Below are positions 1 to 9,315 of a stretch of DNA of 64,000 nucleotides, in pieces. The stretch is from Saccharum officinarum. Lineage: Eukaryota; Streptophyta; Magnoliopsida; Poales; Poaceae. The DNA lies in NCBI GenBank assembly GCA_020631735.1, contig CM036158.1, forward strand, positions 86,057,421-86,121,420, given 5' to 3'. The notes under the pieces are model-generated. The model did no database searches, was not told the DNA's origin, and saw nothing but the letters and a program-made list of their open reading frames with translations. How positions within the stretch are numbered: the first letter of the stretch is position 1; every line of letters starts with the position of its first letter. Made by a program: the position numbers and the translations under genes.

Positions 1-174
1 GTACCAGGTGGCCTTGGCCGGCAGCCAGCCACTGCTGTAGGATAACAAGGACCTGTCCTGCGACTCGGTGGCGTTGTGCAGGTCGGCCTGCTGCTGGCCG
101 CGAGCGCCATAGGTGACGGCCACGGAGAGGAGCGCGGCCACTGCAAAGGCCTTGAAGGAGAACGCGGTGGCCAT
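1..174 (-). CDS. beta-expansin, first exon, 5' part
   Basis: The reverse strand opens with ATG at 174-172 and stays open for 58 codons to the window edge. The first ~26 residues are a signal peptide (MATAFSFKAFAVAALLSVAV, then a small-residue cleavage region). An Asn-Ala-Thr N-glycosylation sequon follows near residue 34, and the visible part ends in GWLPAKATWY. GW-P-(A/K)-TWYG is the start of the expansin double-psi beta-barrel domain, and the arrangement of leader, short propeptide and GWLPAKATWY is typical of grass group-B expansins. The family is secreted and loosens cell walls without hydrolysis, in grasses often acting on glucuronoarabinoxylan. The rest of the gene, including the HFD motif and the C-terminal cellulose-binding-like domain, lies outside the window. 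Base composition is GC-rich, as for many grass expansin first exons. Family assignment is confident; the exact paralogue is not. Confidence 0.85.
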   Translation of the reverse strand, partial: MATAFSFKAFAVAALLSVAVTYGARGQQQADLHNATESQDRSLLSYSSGWLPAKATWY

Positions 175-271
175 TGTTGCACTAGTAGCTAGGACCTCTC
201 GGCTTGCTTGGCAGTTGCTGCCTGCTGGTTTGTGTTTCGATGGTGTGAGGTGGAGGGCATTGCTGGGGTGG

Positions 272-279
272 TATTTATA
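272..279 (-). promoter_or_regulatory. TATA box of the expansin gene
   Basis: TATAAATA reads on the reverse strand about 98 bases upstream of the expansin ATG, a normal plant distance for a TATA box plus a short 5' UTR. No other TATA-like octamer is closer to the start. Confidence 0.7.
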
Positions 280-893
280 GGCAGACACAGGACAGCAAAA
301 TGGGGACGCTTGAACTACCAATCCGCAGGCCGGCCGGCCGCGCGCGGCATCATCGATGGTCGCTACACCTGACCCGCGTTAGAGGAGCTCGTCGCGAGGT
401 CCGTCGCGTCACATGGGCACCGCGCGAATCATGGAGGAATGGAAGGCGTCGGTTAACTTAACGAGCGAGTAGTAGTACCATTATAGGATCAAATCTTGGC
501 AGTTATGACATGTTACTTGTAAACAATATAATTCCTGCAAATAATCTCGTTCACATCGAAGGCCCCACACTCTACAGCGTTTTGACGTTGTATGGCAAGG
601 CTGGAGTGATTCCATATATAAAAGTAGGATTGGATATGGTGCAACTGGAAACCAGCTGTACATGTATTGATCCCGTGCTATACGTGGATAATATCCTCAT
701 CATTGCAAAGCTAATTTAAAACCAAATGTGTATATTGATCCCGTGCAGTGCATATGCAACTGACAGGTATGCACGTACTCCTACTAGCTACTGCTGCATT
801 AGTTCTAAATTAATTATAAGTTGTTTTTAGTCTTTTTTAAGGGCCTGTTTGGTTGAACTAGATTATCGATTAGTTGACTAGTAATTAGCTAAC
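280..893. other. upstream region of the expansin gene, no gene seen
   Basis: The first 180 bases contain a GC-rich stretch of CCGG repeats and are likely promoter. Beyond ~480 the sequence is AT-rich with only short unsupported open frames. From 841 it begins with GGGCCTGTTTGGTTG, a sequence common at the ends of grass MITEs, but no matching inverted end was found. Confidence 0.4.
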
Positions 894-1032
894 TACTCCC
901 TTTATAAAATTGCTTCGACTTTTTTTACATCCATTTTACTATACATCAAAATATAATAATATGTCTAGATACATAGTAAAATTGATAAAACAAAAAAGTC
1001 AAAGCGACTTATAATTTGGCACGGAGGGAGTA
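894..1032. mobile_element. Stowaway-like MITE
   Basis: About 139 bp with inverted ends (left CTCCCTTTATAAAATTGC, right ending in GGCACGGAGGGAG) flanked by TA dinucleotides, as expected for Tc1/mariner-derived Stowaway elements. The interior has a CATCCATTTTACTATG-like and complementary half, so the element can fold into a long hairpin. It sits inside the AT-rich block that starts at 841. Confidence 0.65.
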
Positions 1033-1407
1033 GTGATTAGTTCAGTCCTGTTTGGATTCCTGGACTAACAGGTACTACTATCTCAACAAAAGGTCATTTA
1101 TACCCCTGAGTTTGTTTGGTCTAGTTAATTCCTAGCGCACGTTCGTCCACCTATGCGTCGCCACCTGAGGTCACGCTGCTCTCTTGCCCCTGTCCTGTGT
1201 GCTTGCTCGCCGGGTTTTTTTTTTTGCGTTTTGTGTGCTTGCTTGCCGAAATTGATAATAAAATTTGAAATTAAAAAACGCCGACAACAAATAAGTCTAA
1301 ATTAAAATAACGATGCAGCACGCTTGTTCGTTCTAGGAGTAGAAAAAGTTCATACAAATGAAATTGTTCATATAAATTAAATTGTTCAAACACACGGAGG
1401 TACGTAC
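1033..1407. other. AT-rich intergenic sequence, no gene seen
   Basis: Only homopolymer runs and short direct repeats (for example CGCGTTTTGTGTGCTTGCTTGC-like duplications near 1200-1245) are visible. No coding frame, RNA gene or clear element end was recognised. Confidence 0.4.
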
Positions 1408-1719
1408 CTAGTGTTCTCTTCTAGCTACCAAAGCATTAGCAATATTGTCGGGGAAATCGTTCATACTTTCGTCCTCATCTCCCACATGATTGTTCGCTTG
1501 CCTATGTTGAGATGATGAAGACTCCAGAAATGGCACGTAGTTTTCATCGAGGCCCCTTGCACCTCCACCTCCACCGCCACCGCCAGATGTGCGAGGAGCG
1601 CGGAACGGCGCTGCGGCGTTGGCACCTCGCCCTGAAGCAGTTTGTGCACCTCTGCCTGAACCAGTGCCTGCACCTCGGCCAATGTCCATAGTAACTGGAT
1701 TCATTTCCTCAGCCTGCAT
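1408..1719 (-). pseudogene. glycine-rich hypothetical ORF, probable transposon-gene remnant
   Basis: A 103-codon reverse-strand ORF starts at an internal-looking Met. It carries RGAGTGSGRGAQTASGRGA-type repeats, a run of eight Gly near residue 50, then an acidic Ser-rich tail (ESSSSQHRQ, DEDESMNDFPD). Upstream, the same strand shows further short coding-like stretches in other frames (a Pro-rich run near 1760-1790, and DYRFGDYMAPVF-like near 1830-1880), so this looks like the 3' end of a longer broken gene. Gly-rich tails of this kind occur in proteins captured or encoded by grass DNA transposons, but no diagnostic domain is present. A chance ORF in GC-rich DNA cannot be excluded. Confidence 0.3.
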
Positions 1720-2277
1720 GATGTCTTGGAAGGTGGCCGACTAGGTACGCTCGGGTTATTCCGGGCGGTGGTGGCGGAGGCGGAGGACTAGGTTCTTGCT
1801 GGGTTCAGGACACTCGCCGCAGCATGCACACTTTGGTCGCAAAACACAGGAGCCATGTAATCACCAAATCTGTAATCCAGTAGCTAGGTGCGTTGTCTAC
1901 GCTCACAATGGACCCTCGCCATTGTGAACGTGCTCTTGTGTTCCAGTGATTGTTATCCTCTTAATGAAAAACGGGTGAATGTCCCAATCGCGAAAAAAAA
2001 ATTACAGATCGAGGCGGACTATTTAAGATGCCCGCCTATAGAAATAGTTGTATCCAAAACTAATTCATAACTTTTTCATATGAAGTCAAATGAAGACAAA
2101 TATTATATCAAAATTGTAGTCCTCAACACAATCTACAACTTTGTAGTTAAGAAGTTTGTAATTTGAAACCGTTTAGAGTCCTAAATTATTATTCAAAGTT
2201 CTTAAATTTTAAATTTTAAATTTTCAAACAACCTCAGATGTTGCCATGATATATACCAAAGTTTTAGTTCTCAATAC
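1720..2277. other. non-coding stretch, decayed sequence
   Basis: It contains the broken upstream part of the Gly-rich ORF (to ~1890) followed by AT-rich DNA with short runs such as TTAAATTTTAAATTTTAAATTTT near 2200-2225. No further features were recognised. Confidence 0.4.
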
Positions 2278-2363
2278 AGTCTACAACAGGCAACTAATAA
2301 ACAAAGAATGGCACTGCTCCAGTCTACAACAGGCAACTAATAAACAAAGAATGGCACTGCTCC
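2278..2363. repeat. 43-bp tandem duplication
   Basis: Two identical 43-bp copies lie head to tail (2278-2320 and 2321-2363), each beginning AGTCTACAACAGGCAACTAA and ending GCACTGCTCC. Perfect identity suggests a recent event, or a collapsed or expanded assembly artefact. Confidence 0.85.
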
Positions 2364-2419
2364 CCACCGTGATGCTTCCACTTCCGCCACCGTGATCCCG
2401 CTCCACCATAGCTGTCATT

Positions 2420-3295
2420 GTGTTGCTTTGTCATCCTCTTAGGTTTTCTTCTCTCTTTGTCTTCGCTGGTTTCTTGATAGATATTCCTTTAGCCTTGAAG
2501 GACAAATTGGATTTCTCCCATGGGAAGAAATTTCGAAAAGAGATTCTTCAACTGTTTGGTTGTTTGGTTCATCATAGTGGTGCTTGCTCGGAGGGATCTT
2601 CCTTTCTTCTGGTTACTTTTCGTTGATATACTATTTGGCTCACTGAGGATAGTGTGGCTTTTGCACTGACCTCATGTCTTGGTGGATCGCCAGCTTTTGT
2701 TTTCATGTCAAATTCCTTAAATCATCCTTTTCGCTTCTAAGTTGCCAACAAGTCGGTGGGTTTTCACATATACAAATTAAAGTGATTTATTAGGCAGAGT
2801 TTTGATGCTTATTTTCATCTCTGGAGCAATGGTGTGGCCCACTGGCTGAGGGAAAATGCATTTGGGAGGAAGAACAGGAGCAAATGGACTAGAGTTCTCT
2901 CTAAATGTCAGAAGAGAATTTCCAAGTCCCAGAAAAAGTGCATTTTGCTCCTCAGTTGATTCAGAGATCACCTCTGATAAAAGTCTGCCGTGTGCCTGAA
3001 ACTCTCTTTGGGTGAATTCAGTGTTATGGTTCTAGTAGATTTTCAAAGTTATAGTCTCAGTTTTGGTTTGAATGTGCTCAGTGACCATAGCCAAGTTAGT
3101 TCAAAAGTGGTTTTCAATCATGTTCTATTAGGGTTTTCTCCTACAGTTGTTGTTGATTTGAGCCATGATCCTCGCCTGATTTCTTCTACTCCTATACTTT
3201 CAAATTTTGAATTGAGAAGAGATTTGCCACATTCGTCGCCTACCATTTCTAAACTTGCCTTAGGCTCCTCTTGTTGTCAACATCGACTTAGCTAA
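2420..3295 (+). pseudogene. decayed retroelement-like ORF (LINE or zinc-knuckle type)
   Basis: One plus-strand frame (2420, 2423 and so on) reads as protein-like sequence for ~550 bases despite several stops. It includes DSVAFALTSCLGGS, SNSLNHPFRF, KSVGFHIYKLK and FDAYFHLWSNGVAHWLREN. A second open stretch in another frame (2990-3295) continues to the Sirevirus LTR edge at 3303. The HLWSNG(G/V)AHW-like wording resembles ORFs of grass retroelements and DUF4283/zinc-knuckle proteins as I recall them; no domain signature proves this. The coding sequence is truncated on the right by the LTR. Confidence 0.35.
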
Positions 3296-3302
3296 TGCCA
3301 TT

Positions 3303-4905
3303 TGAAAGGATCAAGATGCCCAAGAGGGGGGGTGAATTGGGCTTCTCTAAAAATTAATTGCAAGAATTAAATCCTACAAGCCAAAGTTCATCCCTAGTGC
3401 CTACTAGTGTTCCTTGTGATTCTACCGGTAAAAAGTTTTGCACCCTAAGTTTCAATCCTAGTCTAGCATGGCAATCCTAGGAAAGTAAATCAAGCAATGA
3501 AAGTAATACACGAAAGTAAGTGCTTGAAAGTAAGGGTTAGGAACACGGCGATGTTTTCCCGAGGTATCGGAGAGTCGCCACTCCCCACTAGTCCTCGTTG
3601 GAGCACCCGCGCAAGGGTGTAGCTCCCCCTTAATCCGCGCAAGGATCAAGTGCTCTCTACGGGCTGATTCTTCGACACTCCGTCGTGGTGAATCACCCAA
3701 AACCGCTTACACGATGAGTTGGGTCATCCACAAGCTTGCCGGATGATCACCAAACTCCTAATCACCACCAAACCGTCTTGGTGATGACGATCACCAAGAG
3801 TAACAAGCTAGAACTCTCACTTGACCACAACAAGCCTAATGAGAAGATGGATGCACACTTGTTACTCCCTAGTCACTAATAAGGGATCTTAAACTTTGAT
3901 TCTCAAATCACTACCCTCACTAGGGCTCTTGCACTCCCTTGCACTTGAAAGGTGTTTCTCAGCTGAACAAATGAGCAAGAGACCTCTAAAAGAGATGGAG
4001 GGGATGTATTTATACACCCATAGACAAATCCAACCGTTACCTGCCAAAACAACAAAACACGTACTGATCGGACACGCTGGCCGTCGTGACCGGACGCGCC
4101 GGTCGAACGTAACGGTTGAAAAACAGAACAATACCGCTGAGTGATCGGACGCACCGATCAGGGGTGACCGGACACGTCCGGTCATGCAAGAATCTTACTG
4201 TACTTTGACCTGACGCTTGGTCGCGTCCGATCAGTGACGACCGGACGCGTCAGGTCAGCAAAGTACCTTACTGGAACGTGACCGGACGCGTCCGATCATT
4301 TTTCAGTCGCGTCCGATTAGACTTTTACCCTCTGGAACACCTATCAGACTGATCAACGCGTCCGATCCTCGCAGGGACCGCGTCCAGTTAACCTGGTTGA
4401 AAGCGCAGTGACTTTTAGTACTGACCGAACGCGTCCGGTCGTGACAAAGACCGCGTCCGGTCAAGGGTAAACGGCTCAAACGACTTCGAAACGCGACGCA
4501 ACTTGAACCAAGTTGCTTCCAACTGAACTTTGAGCTTTCCTTGAGCTACCTAGTGCTAAGTTTGATAAGTGTGCACCACACCTAAACAAAAGACTCACCT
4601 AGGTCAAGCTACTCGCTCATGCCCCCCTTTATAGTACGGCCAAAGAAAAGAAACAAAGATCCTAACGACTATTCCGGATGTAATTCAACACCTTGACATC
4701 CGGAACTAACCGTCCTTAATCTTATCGTTGATCCTTTTGAAAACCGAAACGATTTCCATCAAGGGGCATGAATACCATAGTGCCCAAAGCAGTTATCAAC
4801 CCCATGACCTAACTTATCAAAGTTTCTGTAAAACACACGTTAGTCATGGTAATAATGCGTTGTCATCAATTGCCAAAACCAACTCCTGGGGCCTAGATGC
4901 TTTCA
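3303..4905 (-). repeat. 3' LTR of Sirevirus copy 1
   Basis: 1603 bp with TG...CA ends. It is homologous over its length to the LTRs at 14884-16231, 47733-49339 and 59509-60917. On the coding strand a TATAAATA (4007-4014) lies downstream of a block of CCGGAC palindromes (~4060-4470), the usual U3 order of enhancer-like repeats then TATA. The opposite end contains the GGGGTGAATTGGG-type tract conserved in all four LTRs. Confidence 0.9.
4060..4470. promoter_or_regulatory. palindrome cluster in the LTR of copy 1
   Basis: Repeated half-sites ACCGGACGCG and CGCGTCCGGT recur every 20-50 bases. Some are joined as near-perfect 16-18 bp palindromes (for example GACCGGACGCGTCAGGTC near 4239 and GACCGGACGCGTCCGATC near 4281). 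Sireviruses are known to carry conserved CCGGAC...GTCCGG palindromes in LTRs; the CGCG core here is the local variant. They lie upstream of the LTR TATA box on the transcribed strand, so an enhancer role is likely but unproven. Confidence 0.7.
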
Positions 4906-4919
4906 ATCTCCCCCTTTTT
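4906..4919 (-). other. polypurine tract of copy 1
   Basis: On the coding strand AAAAAGGGGGAGAT directly precedes the LTR terminal TGAAAG. A purine run abutting the 3' LTR is the plus-strand primer site for reverse transcription. A second purine-rich, PPT-like tract (CCAAAGGGGAGAGAG) lies ~380 bases further upstream near 5288-5302. Confidence 0.85.
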
Positions 4920-5329
4920 GGTGATTGATGACAACCCTTAGATTCAGAAGATTTAAGAGTTGAGGTTTTCGAACATGCTTGGTTCACATAAGCAAAAAGC
5001 AATAAGTACAAGAGGTTATGAAATGCTTATGTGTTCCAAGCCAACTGAGTGTACTTACAAGATAAAACAAGAAGAGTTAGTACACATAAAACATGGCTCA
5101 TATGAAATCAGAGTAAGATACAGAAGCACAACCTTATGAGCTAAAACCAATTAAGTGACAAGAAGTAATAAAAATGCCACACAAGCACACTTGTCACAAA
5201 ATGCAGGGCGAGGAAATAAACATGATGCATGAATGTAGCACACAAAGAAAAACAAAACCCTCTATCAATACTCGCCCTGAATCTACTCTCTCTCCCCTTT
5301 GGCATCAAACGCCAAAAACAAAGCTAAGG
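4920..5329 (-). other. spacer between ORF3 and the PPT of copy 1
   Basis: AT-rich, non-coding on the element strand. It matches the equivalent spacer of copy 2 (about 49355-49800). It contains the additional PPT-like tract mentioned under the PPT entry. Confidence 0.6.
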
Positions 5330-7734
5330 ATCCAACGGGGGAATAGAAGCAGTCGTGTCAGGTGCCAAGGAGCGCGGAGTGATCACAAACTGTGAAGTAT
5401 CCTCCTCAGACTCTGAACTATTAGGCTGACCCTTTGTAGATAGACGTGGCAGTGAAGCAGTCTGGGTCTATAGAACAGGTGCAGGAACTGAAGACGTAGT
5501 AGCAACAATAGGTGCAGTCTCTGTCACCTGAGCCTAAAAAATACCAAGTGGGGGAGGATCTATGGAGGCAACTAACGATGACACTGTCTCTGTAGTCCCA
5601 GTCCCTGACACTGGAAGAGCCACAATCTCGAAAGTCGACATCCCTGAAGAGGTCACAATAGTTGTGTGCGAGGGTGTCGGCTGACCAGTCAACTCGCTGT
5701 AGGAGGCACTCAAGTCAGTGAAATGGGTGCCCGAGAGAAGGTGAGGTCTGAGCTGAGCTGGTGGAGTGAACCCTATCTGAATAGGAGTGTAGCTCGAGGA
5801 CTGAAAAGTCTGAGGGACCTGCTGCTGGGGAGAGGTAAACTGAAAACTCGGCTGTTCTTGACTCTAAAGTCCACTGGACTATAGTGCTGGAGCAAGGATA
5901 GACGGTGGTGGAGGAACCCTAACAGTGACGAGATGTCACAGGAGCTCAAGATACTGCTGCTGGGTGGCTTCCTGCTGCCTCTGCATCTCAAACTGTTGCC
6001 TCTGAAACTCCAGCTGCTGCCTCTGGAACTCGTCTTGACGAGCCTAAATCTAAGCAAATGCAGATGCTATGTCCTAAGCTTGTCGCTGCATCTGAACCTC
6101 CTGCCTCTCCTAGGCCTGGGTCAGCCTCTCAAGAATAGCCACCATGGCTGGGTCTGAGCGGGAGGCTGATCCTGAACCACTGGCCTTATGATCGTGAGAC
6201 CAAGGAGAGCGGTACCGAGGAATGGGCTGGTAATCCTCATCAGTGCTGTCAGTGGTATCATCCTCAACTGGATCAGCTGGCTGAGTATCAAGATCTGCAA
6301 GCTCAGCCTCAGCTAGACCTTCAACGGTCTCGTCCTGCTCAGCAGCTGTCTCTGGAACCTCTGGCCTCTGACGCTGTCCCGGCCTAGGTGCCTGCTCTCT
6401 AGTCACTGAAGCCCACAACTGTCGAATATCATACTCTGGGAATGCAGTAGTGGTATCAGATATCTCAGCTCTAATCTCTGTAGGCAGTTCACATGCAGAT
6501 CGAATGATGAAGCAAATCCAATGCGCATAAGGTAACTGCCGGTGACCCTTGAAGCCCTCCGCTAAAGTGTCCTCCATCTCACATAGCATTAGATCCCAAA
6601 TATTAAACGGTGTCTGTGAGATGAGGTGATGAACCACCCAGAGCTGCATACGTGTCAGGCCCTCTCTGTATCCTAGCCTCGGTAGAAGAGTCCGCCTCAC
6701 GATGGCATCAAGCACTCTGGCAAGGGGTGTCAAGTTGGCAGGTGTACGTCTGGACCCCTCACCAAACGGCTCACGGAAGCAAGGTTTGATCATATCTGTG
6801 GGTGGTACTGTACCTCCATGAGGACGTCTCGGTGGTGAAGTCTGTCCAAAGCACAGCTGGTGAATCTTCGTCTCTGAAGCAGGAAGTCTGAGAATCTCCC
6901 GTACCCTAGTGCTGTACAATCTGCGGTCACAGCCTTGGAATGCAAAGTGTATGAACTCATGAGTAGGGTTAATCCAAAGTGAGGAGTAGAACTCTCTGAC
7001 CCAGGTCCCACAGTAAGCTCCAGTCCATCCTAGAAAGTCTGACAGACCAGGTAGAAAGGATAGGTGTGGACGGAGCTGCTCACCAACAACCTCAACTAAA
7101 GCCTCAAGTTGACAAACTCTCTAAGGTCTGAATGCAATCCCGCTATCAACATAGGCTCTGTAGAAATCCTTGTGCAGAGGTGTGTAGAAGCCCTCTGAAG
7201 CTCGGGGGTTCCGCTGAGGTGGGAATCACCGAATAACCTTGACAAACCTGAGAGCCTGTACCTGGCGTGTTGTAGCTCCCCTCAAGTCAAAGTGCTCGAC
7301 TGGGGGTGACCTCTTGCCCTAGGAGGTGGATGACCTCCATGACGCTGGCCCTCTGGCCTAGGAGTCACCTGAGCATGCGTACATCCTGAGCGACAACGCA
7401 GTGGAGTCTGAGCGGTCTGCTCCTCTGTCTCCTCTGTGTCCTCTAAGGGCTGCTCTGCAGGTGGGTCCTCTATCCCCTCTGTGGCCTTAGTACCGAGCTG
7501 TCGACCTTCAAGATGAAAGCGACGCTCACCAATGTGAATCCCACTGATCCTGCCACCTCTCTCTGCACGCTCTGCTGCATCAGCGACGGCCTGTGCTATC
7601 TCTGCCTCAGTGGATGTTCTCTTTCTCTTCTTGACGGCTAACTTCTTGTGCTTGCCACGGGCTACCTCTGTCACCCTAGGAGGACTTTTGTCCCCGTCAC
7701 TCGGTCCACCACCAACATTCTTGTAGCGAACCAT
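5330..7734 (-). pseudogene. Sirevirus ORF3 (env-like position), copy 1, broken
   Basis: The reading frame begins at ATG 7734-7732 (MVRYKNVGGGP). The N-terminus is basic (KKLAVKKRKR, a possible nuclear-localisation stretch), followed by an Ala/Glu-rich segment. The central ~250-residue globular part contains MYSTRVREILRLP, CFREPFGEGSRRTP, RTLLPRLGYREGLTRMQLWVVHH and LPYAHWICFIIRS. A Gln-rich coiled-coil and a Ser/Thr/Pro-rich tail end it. The middle part resembles the domain annotated in grass retrotransposons as putative plant transposon protein. It lies where Sireviruses carry an envelope-like gene, but I see no signal peptide or membrane anchor. Damage: a frameshift near 7310 and several TAG stops (6110-6112 and near 6050, 6056 and 7123). 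Most align with CAG in copy 2. Confidence 0.7.
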
Positions 7735-9315
7735 ACTGACCAACCTCTGTGACTGAGAAAACCCTGATAGTGCAAGATGGTGAACTGACACTCGTGAGGC
7801 TTGGCCTCAATCCGTATCCACAGGCTTGGCCTCGGATTCAGAACTGATCACCTGACACACACAGACCACCGACAAGACCCTCTGTAAAGATGGAATAGAT
7901 AGAGCTACTATTAAGCATTATATTTTAACTACCAGACGAGTAAGGTCCTTATGAAATCAAGCATACGGGATAAGAAAAGAATAGATTGCGATAGCTACCT
8001 CGGATGAGCGAAACTTTGATGAGAAGGTAAGAGACCTTGACGCGCTAGGGTTCCCTAGAAACGATGGACGAGCGCTCGCGGAGACGAAATCGTGCGAAAG
8101 ACCTTTGCCGAAGAACGACCGGAGAGATGTCGAAGACATCGCGACTGTTAGGGTTAGGTCGAAGCCCTGACAGTGGATGGGCAAAGCGGGCGTGGCTTGG
8201 CTCGGCTGTGATGAGTAGAGAGCTAGGGCTAGGGTTCAGCGGTGCACGTGGATGGTGGCTGCGGCTACAGGAGACGATGCACGGTCGCGGGGAGGAAAAG
8301 TGGTGCGCGTGGCTGAGGAGCGTAGCGTCTGCAGCGGCGCGGTTGCGGCGGAACGGCTGCGGCGGCGCTGGAGGAGGCGCGGTGGCGCTAGAGGAGGTGT
8401 GGCGGCGCTAGAGGAGAAAACGGAGACGACCGAAAAAATAGATTGGGAAGTATGGTTAAAAAAAGGCTTAGATCCGCTTTTCACGCGATGACCGGACACG
8501 CTGGTCGAATGATCGGACGCGGTGGAGCAGCGTCCAGTCAGAGTCCAGTAAGCTCCTGGCGTGACCGGACGCGTCCGGTTAGAGATGATCGGACGCTGAC
8601 AGAGTCCGGTCAGAGATTGCTCGGGAACCCAACACGCATGACCGGACGCGGTGTGGACACCAGGACCGGACGCGGTGGTCACAACGTCGCGTCCGGTGCA
8701 GCGTCCGGTCACAGATCTTTGAGAAGTTCTTCGGGATGACCGGACGTGCTGGTGGTTGTCGGGACCGGACGCAGTGATGAAGCAGCATCACGTCCAGTCC
8801 AGTGTCCGGTCCAGCGTCCGGTCACTGTAAAGCCCCTTCCTTCAATCCGATCTTCTACGCGACTTCTTCCAATCAAGTTCCAATTCAAAGAGACTCAAAT
8901 AAACACCAATTGGAACCTGATAAGAGGGACCTCTCTCAAACCCTCAAGTTTTTCAAAATAATTTTGCCTTAGGCTAGTATTATTTTTAAGAAAATATGCA
9001 ATAAACACCCGATGAGCAACGTATGGCCATGCAATAGAGTTTATGAACTCTTGTGAGTGTCAAATGCTCTCTATTCGTGGATGAACACAGAGGTTGCTCA
9101 AAGCAAAACCAAAAAGAAACGACAAAGCAACAACCATGCATATGCAATGCAAGGCGAGAAGGTAAGACTAGGTTGCTTGTCAAGTTTGATCCACGGTTAG
9201 GCTTCTTCACTCCTCCAAAGGAGGGTTATCGTAACCGTGTTAGACAAGTCCTAGATGCATTGCGAAAAATTAAACATGACATATGATACAATGCAATGCA
9301 AGAGACAACACAAGC
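7735..9315 (-). other. non-coding spacer between pol and ORF3, copy 1
   Basis: This ~1.6 kb has no convincing frame on the element strand. It has a GC-rich block (~8060-8420) that precedes ORF3 and a palindrome cluster (8480-8830). The ~8880-9300 part is AT-rich and conserved with copy 2 (53400-53850). The plus-strand and minus-strand open frames here are GC-rich artefacts. Confidence 0.6.
8480..8830. promoter_or_regulatory. internal palindrome cluster of copy 1
   Basis: ACCGGACGCG and GCGTCCGGT half-sites alternate about a dozen times, including GACCGGACGCGTCCGGTT near 8562. They are the same words as in the LTR but located inside the element, between pol and ORF3. Possible roles are a second promoter or enhancer for ORF3, packaging, or chromatin recruitment; the sequence does not decide. 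Confidence 0.6.

Noticed and set aside
8064..8739. Several overlapping 70-160 codon frames on both strands
   Set aside because: They lie in the GC-rich spacer of Sirevirus copy 1, overlap palindromes and have no domain. They are composition artefacts.
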